Below are positions 21,303 to 33,700 of a DNA stretch of 64,000 nucleotides, piece by piece (the first letter of the stretch is position 1; each line of letters opens with the position of its first letter). The notes below the pieces were generated by a model. It was given only the letters and a program-made list of their open reading frames with translations. It made no database searches and was not told the DNA's origin. Source of the DNA: Xestospongia muta (lineage: Eukaryota > Porifera > Demospongiae > Haplosclerida > Petrosiidae); NCBI GenBank assembly GCA_963693285.1, contig OY848923.1:4929609-4993608 (forward strand). Reading direction: 5' to 3'. The position numbers were made by a program, and so were the translations under genes.

Positions 21303-22550
21303 ATGGCACTACTACAAAATGTAATCTACAAACTAGCTGTACATCTTATGACGTGTTTAAAATTCTACCAGGTGTTACTCAGATCAAGTGTAAAAGATTA
21401 CATAAGAGAGTTTTGTGTCTAAGACTATCAAAGTAGTTATATAGATCTATAGACCTAACTGTTTATCACTCCATTGTATACAAAAAATCGATGACATGTT
21501 GAATCAAAATGATAATGAGAATCTTCTTTCAATTCATTTAATAAATTAAAACAGATTTACAATGAATTCACTGATGTTATGCCCCAATTTCTAGTTAACT
21601 GTGCACCTTCCTTGCCAAGGACTAAGCAGGCTACTCCTTTTACAGAAACTTTCTTGTAAACACTTAAGAAATGGCAGTTGTTGTTGTCAATGGATTCCAG
21701 GTGTGTATTTTGAACAATTACAGTACGTAGACTACTCCCTCCAAGAAGAATGTGATAAATACACTATGTATGTAAATAACAAATCTACCTACACCTAGCC
21801 ATCATTGTGGAAAGATGTAGCTCAATCTCTTTGAATTGAGGTTGGATGTTTGGTCAACATCAGCCCATCCTATGAATCTATCAAACAATAAGTAATTTTT
21901 TGGTGATATTGAGCATCAAGCAAATATTTAGCACTTCAAAATACAAAGATGAACTTGATGAGCTAATTTCTTTAAGTGAACCTTTTCCATTTCAACTTGT
22001 CAAAATATTGCATATACAAGGTGATGATATAAATTTGTAATAAAAGATGAGCAGATTAGGCAAATCATGAACAAAATCAAAAATTGGCAGTCATTGAAAG
22101 AGTATGATGATGAAAATTATTTTGATGATTACAATGAATATCAGCCTAGTGAGCCTATCAACCCTATGTTATGTCAGGCTAAGTCTGATCTAAAAGCTAT
22201 GCACATTCTTAAGAAGGAAGTTTACCATGAACCTGTATCATGTCAAGTTATGTGTCTGGCTCATAAGGTAGTTGAAAAAGCCTTTAAAGCTTGTATATAT
22301 GAGTACACTTTTGACATTAATCCTATATAACAGTGACATTCTCAGAGATCATCGCATCCTCACATATCTTGCAGAAAAATTGTCTGCTATCAAACAAGAC
22401 TAGTTGAAATAATTGGCAGAAATTGCTAAATTAATGAGATCCTACTACCTTATGAATAGTTTTTCTAATCAGCACACTTATCATCAAAGAGCTCCTGTTG
22501 ATTCAACTAAATATACTGAACTGATTTATGAAATAAATTATACAGTAAAT
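21303..22550 (+). pseudogene. Sacsin-like gene C-terminal relic
   Basis: Patches align with sacsin-like gene 1. ALLQNVIYKLA at 21306 matches the region at about 38970. VDYSLQEE and KYTMYVNNKST at about 21730-21790 match 39600-39660. CQAKSDLKAMHILKKEV and AHKVVEKAFKA at 22170-22290 match the HEPN domain at 40640-40760. The end (APVDSTKY-like) lies near 22500. Stops and deletions are frequent, and the J domain is largely gone. It is probably the decayed end of a sacsin gene that preceded the Death-domain gene in the tandem array. Confidence 0.8.
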
Positions 22551-22842
22551 AATAAATACTACTGGTGGATGGATTCAGGATGAACACAGTATTGTATATG
22601 AATTGTTTACAATGATTTGTATAATATATTATGTTTTTTTAACAATTAGAGTGTAAATTTGACTTTACATTTTTTCCAACACAACTCTCTGCTGAAATTT
22701 TAATTCAATGTAGACCAATACTGCTCTGAAGAGTAGGACTGATAATGCATGCACAACTATATGTGACAAACGGATTACATAAACTCACATTAATATGGTA
22801 TAGTGTATGTAATTAGAGGTACTGCATGATGTTACTCTTATA

Positions 22843-23117
22843 CAGGGGTGGCACAGGATTAGAAAAAGTGATGGGGCTAAATTTGGCTTGTCATTTTTGT
22901 CAGGGACCCTATGTTGTTATTAACAAAACCCGCTAATATTATTATTATTTAGTTCTTATGTTAGCCCTCTGCTTCTTCGCCATCCGCCAGACACGCACGT
23001 GTTGATACACTGAACCTTGCACTTTCGGATTCCGCAAAAGATGGTGGGGCTATGCCCACAATGCAAAAAAGTGGTGGGGCTATTGCCTCACCAGCCCCAC
23101 CCGCTGTGCCGCCCTTG
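22843..23117. mobile_element. Non-autonomous inverted-repeat element (275 bp)
   Basis: Ends are CAGGGGTGGCACAG and, inverted, CAAGGGCGGCACAG. Both are flanked by TTATA (22838-22842 and 23118-23122). The GGGGTGG/GGGGCGG-type ends suggest a hAT-like MITE, though 5-bp flanks are short for hAT. It contains no coding sequence. Confidence 0.65.
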
Positions 23118-23439
23118 TTATATATTGACACACTGCATGACTATACCATATAAGTCTTAGTTGGTGATAACTCAAATATTTTTCTAACTTATGTCAAGAG
23201 TTCTGCTTTGTTTGGACTTGTTTAAGTATCTAAATTCTATCAGTTACTTTTTTAAAAGATACCATCCACCACATTACCACTAAAAGTTCTTAGTTCATAT
23301 GGATACATTGTGTTCGTTTAATTTTCCATTCGCTGTGCAGCACAACAATGAGCTGGCCATGGAACAATATTTTAGGTGTGTATTTTTGAAATGTGACTCA
23401 AAACTGTACGCTATGTATTACACATCTAATAGGAAGTCT

Positions 23440-23472
23440 CGTACCCAGACGGGCGCCTTCCGTCTGGGTACG
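23440..23472. repeat. Perfect 13-bp hairpin upstream of the Death-domain gene
   Basis: CGTACCCAGACGG at 23440-23452 and its exact reverse complement at 23460-23472 are separated by 7 bases. The hairpin lies 59 bp before the start codon at 23532, probably in the promoter or 5' UTR. It may be a tiny foldback-transposon relic. Confidence 0.85.
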
Positions 23473-23531
23473 TGAATATTAGTGTGGGCAGATATCGACC
23501 GCACCCCCTTCTTTACAAAAGGAACGATTCC

Positions 23532-26401
23532 ATGGCTGAAGGAGGTATCCATTCTTCATTACTTGAGCAGTTGTTAGATCAAACACCACCACTGTCTGAA
23601 GTTTGTGAAAATGCTAGAACTAGTCACTGGTATAATTTGGGGATACAGTTACAACTTGATGAAGTAGAGCTAGAAGAAATTAGAAGTGACGCTGGGTCTG
23701 AGAAAAGATCGAGAATGTACCAGTTATGGCTTCGTAGTCAATCTGATGCGACAAGGAGACAGTTACTGACGGCTTTGAGAACTAAAGATGTTGGAGAGAT
23801 TGTGGTAGCTCGTAAATATGAAAAAGTGTTGATTGAAATGGTCAGTCTAAATTGAAACTGAACTATGCCTTGGTACCATTGTACCATCTGGTAGTACATA
23901 TTAGTAGTGTGTATTATACTGATCAACATCTGCTAATCCTTTGTAGTGTGCTATTAATAATAATTTACTTAAATGCAATATTAATAGCCAGGATTTTGCC
24001 GACATCCAGTGAAATTAATGTATAGATAGATGGATTTACACAGACAGACTAACAAAGCTGTGCGTGTGTGTGTGTGTAGAGAGACAGAGGAAGACTCACA
24101 CACACATTATTATTACTATTACACATTGTCAGATGAAGAATGAACACTACATTTTTTCATTACAGACACAGAGATCAATTCAACCAACAAACATTGAAGG
24201 TGTTGAACAAGGCATTGAAGCTAATAGTGCTCTAAATCCTGGTAAGATAATTTCTGTAAGTCCTATTTCAAGTACTCCTTTTATTATTATAACCAAAATT
24301 TATATAAGTACATAGATGGCATTCTTTTGGAATTAAAATTTACTTTACAATTGCTTAACTCACTAAGAAGAATATTGGTAGTTGTCAAAAGTCAATATAA
24401 AGCATTTTTGAAATATACCAATGAGCATGGTAATGCTCAATATATAGGGATGACCCAGGAAAAAATGGCTATCGCTTTAAATTGATACATCATGATCCTT
24501 TCAAATGACTCCATAATAGAGTTATTATTAGGCTTATTTGAGAACTTTCTTTCCATTATCAAATCTTTTTCCAACTGTTGAGACATTCTATCTATCTTAA
24601 TTACAAAGCTTAGCTTGTCTAAAGTAGAAAACTGGGAAGTAACTAATGAATCAAATTGTTCTATCTTCTTGTTTTCCCAGACTAGCACTAAATTGAGTGT
24701 TGCTCTCATAATGGTTTTAAGATAGGAGAAGAGCTAGTTCAATCTTGGGAACAGACTATATAGCATTCTCATAACTCGAACTTGTTCACTCAATAATTTC
24801 TATATTAGTATATTGAAAACTTACAAGCTCATACATGTTCATGAGTAGTTACAAATTATTGATAAAGTTGTTTTCAATAATCAATAGTTTTGAGAATGTT
24901 TGATAAAAGTTCAGGTCAGGTGCAAAGTTAATAAGAAATTCTCTGATCATTTGGTTTTATTTTAGTTATCTATTTCCTTCAAAATGTTTTAGTTGTCCTT
25001 CAGGTGAAGTAATTCTTTCTCTTCAAGTACCTTTAATTCTACTTCATTTCAGACAAATTTCAACTGCATAATGTATAACTTAATTAAGATAATACAGGAA
25101 AAGAAGAAGACTTAATGTACCTTATTTAAAACTAATTTAATTAATATTTGGTTATACAAGTTGGCATGTAATTAACTAAAAGTAAACATCATACTGTTTT
25201 GATTACTACTCTACTATGGAATTGATTGTTTACGTAGTACATAGTAATATTAGTAATCAAAACAGTATAATGTTTACTTTTAGTTTACATCAAATAATTA
25301 AATACAACATGTAAAACCATATATTGATTAAATCAGCCAATCTATTTTGGCTACATAGCTAGGTTCTGGTCTTTATTGCAAGTTTTACTAACTATGGAAA
25401 GACTTAATAATGACAAATAGGTCTTTAAATAAACCTTTAAGTCAACTGTAATAGTCAATAATAGATTGAATGTGACAGCCATTTTTCCTGGCCCATCGCT
25501 ACATAATAAGCGCTAATTTGTTTAATGATAAAGGTTTTTGTTGTATACGTTTAGCAAGTCATATGCTAAATTCTAAGTATCCATGCAAATATTTTACTGT
25601 TTATCACAAAAATTAACAAGACTGTTTTTCTTAGCTGTAGACTTCATCTATGAAAGAATCGAAGAGATAGAGGATCCAGAACTAGATGAAATAGCTCACA
25701 GATTAAAGGACCGTTTTCAAACACTCTACATAGCTGTTCGACGATCACTTATGACCAACAAGGTTGAATTGTCTGAAGCTAAGGAACTTATACATCTCGA
25801 TTTAGTAGAAAATCTTCGTTCTATACCTAATGCATGTATAACAAGACTTAGGAGTATTGAAGATATGAAAACTTTCCTGACATTTCTGATTGATTATCAT
25901 TTCATTGGCTATCTTAACTATACTCTATTAAAGAAGATTGCTCAACTAACTAACGACTCAAGTATTATCAGGGAATTTGAACAATATGAGTGTGAGTATT
26001 ACAAATTATTCAAGATGGCTTCTTTTAAAGACATCATGGAGATGTTTCGTCAGTACCCACACCTCAAGCCGTCTACTGCTATTGGGTTGCCTCATATTGA
26101 GTTTCGTCTTGAAAAACCTTGGCTTATAAAGCGTGTTTATAGATGGTTTACAGCATTTTCTGTATTCTTATGGTCTGACAATACTTTACTTCACGAAATA
26201 ACGGAGAATTGTGTCACTATAACATATGCTCTACTTCCCTCTATTCTAACTGCTGTTTCAAAAGACCTTAGAGATCCAATTGTGTTGAAGAAACTACAAG
26301 ACATTGGAGTGACTGTAGTACAGGTACCTGATGAAGATGATGTAATGTCATTGGCCATGTCGAGAAGTAAGAGTAAAGATAATTTTATTACTTTAAGCTG
26401 A
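23532..26401 (+). CDS. Death-domain protein, three exons, 381 aa
   Basis: Splice model: exon 1 23532-23840, exon 2 24166-24241, exon 3 25641-26401. All introns are GT-AG, phases match, and the total is 1146 nt ending in TGA. Residues about 19-95 form a death-fold domain (ARTSHWYNLGIQLQLDEVEL, MYQLWLRS, LLTALRTKDVGEIVVARKYE). Death domains are helical adaptors that pair with other death-fold proteins in apoptosis and immune signalling. Exon 3 (residues about 129-381) is a helical region (YHFIGYLNYTLLKKIAQL, YECEYYKLFKMASFKDIMEM) that I recall following death-fold domains in invertebrate proteins but which has no name I can give. No signal peptide or membrane segment is seen. I chose the ATG at 23532 because upstream in-frame codons run through the hairpin; a GTG/ATG further up is unlikely. 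It lies just upstream of sacsin gene 1 on the same strand. A decayed copy of exon 3 lies before sacsin gene 2. Confidence 0.85.
24242..25640 (+). other. Intron 2 of the Death-domain gene
   Basis: This 1.4-kb GT-AG intron holds the inverted-repeat element at 25174-25286 and an antisense 90-codon frame (24709-24437) with coiled-coil-like composition but no recognised domain. Confidence 0.7.
25174..25286. mobile_element. Short foldback/MITE element in the intron
   Basis: Arms of about 35 bp (25174-25208 and 25251-25285) are inverted copies with one mismatch, around a 42-bp centre. The left arm and part of the centre recur at about 60738-60800, showing a dispersed family. Confidence 0.75.
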
Positions 26402-27724
26402 ACTATTGATTTGTCTACTAAATGTAGCAAAAGCATTCAGTTTTACCATATGTTAATTCTCTTAGCCTCAATTATAAGACTTCCCGATACGCCAGCAGGG
26501 CTGTGTAAATTATTGTCTTATTCACTTGAAAAAAATTATAGTATAGTTACAATATACTAAGAATGATTAATTCCAGTTTACTTTTGCTATAGAACAACCT
26601 TCTCAGAGATGTCTAGTTATAGTATCATAAATCATTTAGTTTGGGTTTAGTTTTAGTATACATATGTAAAATGATTCGCTCTAGTTTTAGCTTCAGTAAT
26701 GTCTGACCATTTCTTTTAATTTTAATTAATTTAAGTGAATTTCTTTCAAAGGAGTACTCCAGGTCTGCGTAAGTTATTGTCAACCCGTCTATTGTCCACT
26801 ACAATTAATTCTGTCAATGTTTTTTGTGTTTTGAATAACTAATTATTTGCTATAATGAAAGCTAGCTCATATATAGCAACTTCTAATATAACTGAAATTA
26901 AACTCTTCAAGACATAGTAATTTAAGCCAGCACCTTTGATTTTATGAGGATGTATGAGACATATCTAAACAATAAAACACTCTATTTCTTATTCTGGTAA
27001 TGTGTGTTAGTTACAGCTATAAATTAAGTTGTCTTAATCAGGTCTTGATATGGTGTTAGGTTTGTGGGCAAAAAGCAATAAACAATAAGGTCAACAAGCA
27101 AATTATTAAATGAAATTTAAAATTTTAGTTTTATTTTAGTTTTAGTATTATTAAAGTAGTCCATTTTAGTTTGTTTTACCTCTTACTGGAATATAATTTA
27201 GTTTTGATATACCTAAACAACACTAGAAATGTTGCATCTACCATTTGTTCTCTGAGTTATTAGGTTTCTTTAGTTGGTTACATGGCTCTGTGACTAAATT
27301 GTTTATATAAATATTAATTTCCTTCTGGCATGCTTTACATACCTCAGTCCTAAGGTTATTTAGACTTCCTGTAAATGTACTGTTTTATTTTGTTCTTAAT
27401 TTCCATTGTTTTATTCTATTGTTGTTGCATTGTTATTGTTATTATTGTTGCATTGTTACTATTAATGAAGATGACAAAAAATTAAATTTGCACACATTCA
27501 CTGTGGAAGAAACAATGTATTTAGTATTTGTATGCATTGTTAATGCTGGTGATGTTGAATGCAAATGGTCTAACCTTTATAAAATACTTTTTAACAGCAC
27601 TATGGCCTCTATCAACTTTTCAATCAGATATTTAGAATAGTTTAGTGCACCAAATCTTATTTAGTAACTTAATTTCAAGGAAATTTTCAATTCCAATCTT
27701 ATTATATATATTCTTATCTTTCAG
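26402..27724. other. Spacer between Death-domain gene and sacsin gene 1
   Basis: AT-rich with TTTTAGT-rich patches near 27120-27170. A 73-codon frame at 27419-27640 has no recognised domain. If the Death-domain exons splice into sacsin gene 1, this is intron. Confidence 0.5.
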
Positions 27725-27747
27725 ATTATCTTAATGAAAAAGCATCC

Positions 27748-30700
27748 ATGGCTACTTTGATGCAGGAGGAATCATTTGGGCAAAAAAGGCCTCCACTATT
27801 TATGATGATTAAAAATATACTTAGAGAATATCCCAGTGGACAAATTTTTAAGGTATTTTATTGTTGTGACTCTTTAGAGCTGTAGTTATGATAATTATTA
27901 GTGATTTATTATATTATGTACTTTTATTTCTAAATGGCTTATCTACAGGAAGTTATTCAAAATGCTGATGATGCTGGAGCTACTGAGGTCAAATTCTTCC
28001 TGGACTGCCGTCAATTACAGACCCTCCCACCTGGACTAGTGACAGATACTGAGAAACATGTTGAACTATCTCGATTTTATGGTCCAGCCTTAATGTCTTA
28101 TAATAATGCACCTTTTAAGAAAGAAGACTGGGATAGTATACAAAGTCTATATCAGAGTGGTAAAGCTAAGAATCCACACAAAGTAGGAAAGTTTGGAATT
28201 GGATTCAACTCTGTCTATCATATTACTGGTAAGTAGAATTGTTCATGGAAATAAATATAATAAGATTCATGAGATAAAATTCCAGTAAATATATAGATTT
28301 TATGAATATTCTTTAATTTATATTCAGATCTTCCAGTAATTGTTAGTGAGGACTACTGTGGATTCCTAGAGCCACAAGAACATATATGGAAGGATGAGTC
28401 TGGTAAAGGTTATTACTTAAAAAATCTATTAGCAAGTTGTCCAGAAACACTAGCTCCTTATAAAGACATTTGCAGTTTTTCTGAATCCTTTCATGAGCAA
28501 ACACTTTTAAGATTTCCACTTCGTAACAAACCATCAAAGCTTTCCAAAGAACTCTATACTATATCAAAGCTTTTAGTGTTACTAGAATCTCTTAAAGCTG
28601 AAGCAAAATACATTTTACTTTTTCTTCGATCAGTTTGTTCCATTGAAGTGATAGAGATTTCTGTCCATAACACTCTTAAGTCAGTGTTTAAAGTAAGCAT
28701 TGATACTGATACCTACATTCAACACATAACTCAACAACAACAATTACTCAGTGATGTACAATCCACTTTTATAATTGATTCACTGAGTAGTGTGTGCAAA
28801 GTTATTAAAAGTAGTGATCACTTCAATATTGAAGTACATGATGATAGTAGCCACAGTAAACATGAATGGATAGTAGTTAATCAGGTTGGTAGTGAGGACA
28901 CAGAGGTAATGCAATTAGCGGAGAAGCAACATGTTTTGCCCTGGGTGGGAACAGCTTTAGAAGTCAGTATTACACCATGTTATGGTGGTCGTATATTTTG
29001 TGTCCTTCCTTTACCCATTGAAGACAGAGCTCCATTTAGTGTTCACATTAATGGAAGTTTTGCTGTGAGTAGTAATCGTCGATCTCTCAAATGGGAAGCA
29101 CAAGAAAGGAAAGATGATGAAGAAAGTACTTGGAACAAACTGTTAGTAAAAAAATGTCTTCCTTCTTGTTATGTTGAGTTAGTTTCACAGTTGATACAAC
29201 TGTGTCCTAGTAACTATACTGCTGTATATAGTTGTTGGCCAGATATAGGTCAAATTGAAGGCACACCTTGGGATGATATGTTACAGCCTTTTTATAGGCA
29301 ACTTCTTTATAGCAATAAAGTTTTGTACACTCCAGTTTTTGGAGGACAATGGATTAGTATTAGTGAATCAAAATTTGTAGATGAGGATGAGGTAATTCCC
29401 CAACCTGTCAAGGAGTGTATTTTGAGATGCCATGTAAAGCTAGTTAAAATAGACCATAACCAAAGGAATGCTTTACACCACTATTATGCCAAGTATATAA
29501 CTATTTTAAATCCTTCAATGGTAAGAATGGAGCTTAAAAAGAACTCACGTGCCTATGAGTTTATGTCAAACCAGGATAAACTTGCTATTCTTGACTACTG
29601 CCTCAGTGACCACAAGTATAATGATCTCTCTGGTCTTAAACTACTTCCGTTACTCAATGGAGACTTTGTACAGTTTACACAAACCAGTCATTCCCTATAT
29701 GGTAGTACTACATCATATATTTGTAGTAGTAGTACTCCACATACTCTTCTACCTGGTTTAGAGCATATATTAGTCAGTGTTTACTCTAATAACCCAACCA
29801 TTCATTCAAATTTAATTGAGCTTGCCAAAAGTGGTCAAACACAACTCAAAGTATTGGGTGTTCCTGAAGTAGCTATGTTATTACCACAATCTAATCCTAC
29901 CTTTTGGTCAGATAAACAACTTGCTTTCTTTTGGCAATGGCTTCAGAATAAAGCATTGCATTTATTCCATAAAAAACAGATTATACCAATAAAACACATG
30001 TCAAGCCTAACTACAATAATGCCTTTAGCTAAACAAGGTGGTGTAGTATATGTTCCTCCTTATTTCCCTGTATCTTCAACATTACTAGCAGCTCTGGAGA
30101 AGTGCAGTATTAAACTAGCTAATGCTCAAGACTTTCCATATTTAATTCATCACCACCTGACCCAATATTTATACCAGTTTAATCCAGATGATATACTAGA
30201 TGCAATGCAAGGCTTTAGTTTGGGAAGCATAAAGTTGTCTAATAAAGAAGCAGAAGCTTTACAAACATTTCTATCGTCTAGTACATTATCCACAGTAGTT
30301 AGAGTTAATACAATCTGTACATTACCTATATTTAGTGTCATTCAGGACACAGGAAATCGTCACTCTATCAACTCTATTAAGACACCATATTATGGAAATA
30401 CAGCTATTGTAGAGAGTACATCATTTGATTTGAGAATAGACCTACTTTCTAGCACTCCTTTAGTTATTAGCAGATATAGCAATGACAAAAATATATTACT
30501 AAAGCTTACTAAGCATGTTAAGTTAATAAATGAAGTAGAGTGTCTCTTACACATTGTTTTTAATCAGATTCGAAACAGACAGTTCAATATTAGTAATGTA
30601 GTACCTTTTATGACAAGTATACTTGATAGCTTTGATAGCATGAGAAGGAAATATCCCAGCTTATTTGAGCAATTCAAAAAAGCTATATCAACTTTGCCAT

Positions 30701-33700
30701 TTATACCAGTCTCTTCATCAACAGTATTACAAGCTCCTTGTAATCTTTTTGATCCTCAAGATGCTATGTTAAAAGAGTTATTTAGAGACCAATCAGTATT
30801 TCCTGGACCAGAGTTTTATTCTTATCTCTATGCACTGCGACAATGTGGGTTAAGGTCTATTACCTCTATCACAGGGACAGATATACTACAGATTATAACA
30901 AGTGTTCAGGTGTATTCAGGATCAGGTTTAGCTATATCTAATGAAGTAAACATTACTAGAGTAACAGCAGTTTTTCGCTATCTCAACAAGTACCCACAAG
31001 TCTTTAATGAAAGAGTTGTTAGTACTGGAAGACATTATAATCTACAAACGGCTTTAATCCATCAGTCCCAAAATTGTTGTTGGTTACCAGTAGTTAGTGA
31101 ACCTCCTGAAAACTACCCTGGTTGCTTACAATGGGTAGGCAGTTCCTTTTGTCAAACACTAGCATCATTGAAATGTACTCCATTAATAGTCCTATCACAA
31201 AGCACATGCTTATCACAATTGCCAATGATAGCAGGCTCACGAGCTATTTTTGTAGAAAATGTACCACCACAAATTGCCCAAACTCTTTGTATTTCTCCTC
31301 AAATTATAGTAGGCACAGTCGTAGCTCATTTTAAAGAGATAGTTAAAAATGAGGATGAAATAGAGTCTGATGTATTAGATCAGTTATCATATCAGACCTA
31401 CAGTTACCTTCAAAATAATATAGCATATTGTGACAAGGAGACCTTTAATGATATAGAAAATTGGGTATGGATGGAAAATAAATCCACATTCATCAGCTCT
31501 AATATGATAGCTATTAGAAGTAATCCTACCTTCAGACAAAGTCTAGAGCCTTTTGTTTTTACTTTATCAAACAGATTGCAAAAATTTAACAAGCTCTTTC
31601 TTAAATGTGGAATTCATCCACAGATTACTACAAATCATATTCTTTCTGTACTCCAATCTATTAAAGATAGACCAGGTCATATTAATACAGAAGAAGCATG
31701 GTCATTAGTAAAGACAATATTAGACTGGGTAGTAGTAGATCCATCAAGAATGAATGATGGAAAATTGTTAGTACCAGTACAGAGTGACTCACTATACCCA
31801 CAACTTCAACCTATTAAGATGGTTTCATACACTGATAACAAAATGCTTCTTAACATTGCTAGGACTTCAGATGAAGAGTATATGTTAGTTCATGATAGAG
31901 TAGCTTATCTTGGTCCACAACTTGGTCTAAGTCCTCTCAGTGATCATCTTGATATCACAGAGGATGTATTTGAAGATGCTGGTCAACATGAACCTCTTAT
32001 CACTCGTCTTAGTAATATCCTAAAGGAATACAAAGATGGTCTAACTATTATTAAAGAAATGATCCAAAATGCTGATGATGCTGAAGCCACAGAAGTCAAT
32101 ATTCTCTATGATTCTCGTCAGCATACAACAGAAAAGCTTTTGTTTAATGGAATGGCTGATAGTCATGGTCCAGCTTTAGTTGTTCATAATAATAGCACTT
32201 TTACAGATGAAGATTTTGAAAACATCACCAAATTAGCTGGTGCTACAAAAGCTAACAAACCATTAAAGATTGGTAAATTTGGTGTTGGTTTCTGTTCAGT
32301 ATATCACATCACTGATGTACCTTCATTTGTGAGTGGAGAGTGGCTTTATATATTTGACCCTACTCTTCAGTATCTTAAAGGCATAGTTCGTAATGAGAAC
32401 AGACCAGGTAAGAAAATGAAGTACCTATCAAAGTATGTATCTCAGTCTCAACAACTAGTACCATATGAAGGGTTGTTTGGTTTTAAAGCTTCTCATGTAT
32501 ACAATGGTACTATGTTTCGATTTCCTTTTAGAAGAAGTCCCAGTCAAATTAGTTCCACACTCTACAATGAACGCATGATATCACAACTCAGAAAAGATTT
32601 ATCTGATAATGGTTCCAAGTTACTACTATTTTTACAACATGTAAAAAGAATTACATTTAGTTCAATTAACAGTTATAGTAGTGAGCCAAAACTTGAAGTA
32701 TTGGTTGAAATGAGCTCATTAAGTAGTCAAAAAGAAATTAAATGTGTCACAACTAAGAAATTCAAGCAAAAAGATATGGTAGAATATTGGTTAGTTTCAA
32801 ACCACATAGAAGAGCTTCAGGCACAAAATTATCATTTGCATTCAAGTACAGCATCTGTAGCCTGTCAACTTATTAGAGCTAATGAACCTAATAAATTTAG
32901 CTGTAAACAGATAAAAGGGTCTGTATTTTGTTTTCTTCCATTAACCATACTTAGTACAGGACTACCTGTACATGTAAGTGCTAACTTTGCTGTTATGAGT
33001 AACAGACGTGGTATCTGGACTGGTTCATCTAGAATAGCTTCTGATTCAAGAGAATGGTGGAACCAAAAGTTAATGGAAAGTACTATACCAAAGGCTTATT
33101 GTAGTTTATTGAATACCCTACAAATTATGTGTATATCAGGTCAACTTTTGAACTATGAGTTTTATTCTCTTTGGCCTTTGGACACTAGCTTACAATCAAG
33201 ACATCCATGGGAGAGTATGAGCTCAACCTTGTATAAGATGATATCAGAAAATACTCTTTTTCATTCCGCTTCTATAAACAAGTGGTTAACACTAGCTGAG
33301 TCTAAGTTCATTTCTCCTGGTCTATTTAATAAACCAGGCTTAACAAGCGATGGCATATTTAGTTGCATTTTTAAAGCTGTTAATATGCTCCAAATTTCAG
33401 TAGTTTTCTTACCACATCTTTATATGCAACAACTACAACAACAGCATGCCATAGAGATAATTGATGAGGGTGACTTTGCAAGTATGTTTTTTCCCAATAT
33501 CAATTCCTTTAACTTAGCAGTTGATGTTCGTAATGAAATTTTATCACTTATGTTGTCAACTATTGCAGTTAAACAGACACAGTCAAAACAAAGCTCAGTA
33601 TTAAAAGCACACCTTCAAAATAATCCATGTATTCCTGTTTCTCCACAAGGTAAAAAATTAAAATTAGCTAGTGAACTTGTTGATCCATTGGCATTACGAG

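Noticed and set aside
24062..24110. (TG)n ... (AC)n stretch as a structural element
   Set aside because: A short, simple microsatellite inside intron 1; no further support for function.
24437..24709. Minus-strand 90-codon frame in intron 2 of the Death-domain gene
   Set aside because: Coiled-coil-like composition, but no recognised domain, no splice context, and stops directly upstream. It may be a relic; not supportable as a gene.
27419..27640. 73-codon frame before sacsin gene 1 as a possible first exon
   Set aside because: No similarity to the start of gene 2 and no convincing donor joining it to 27725 in phase.
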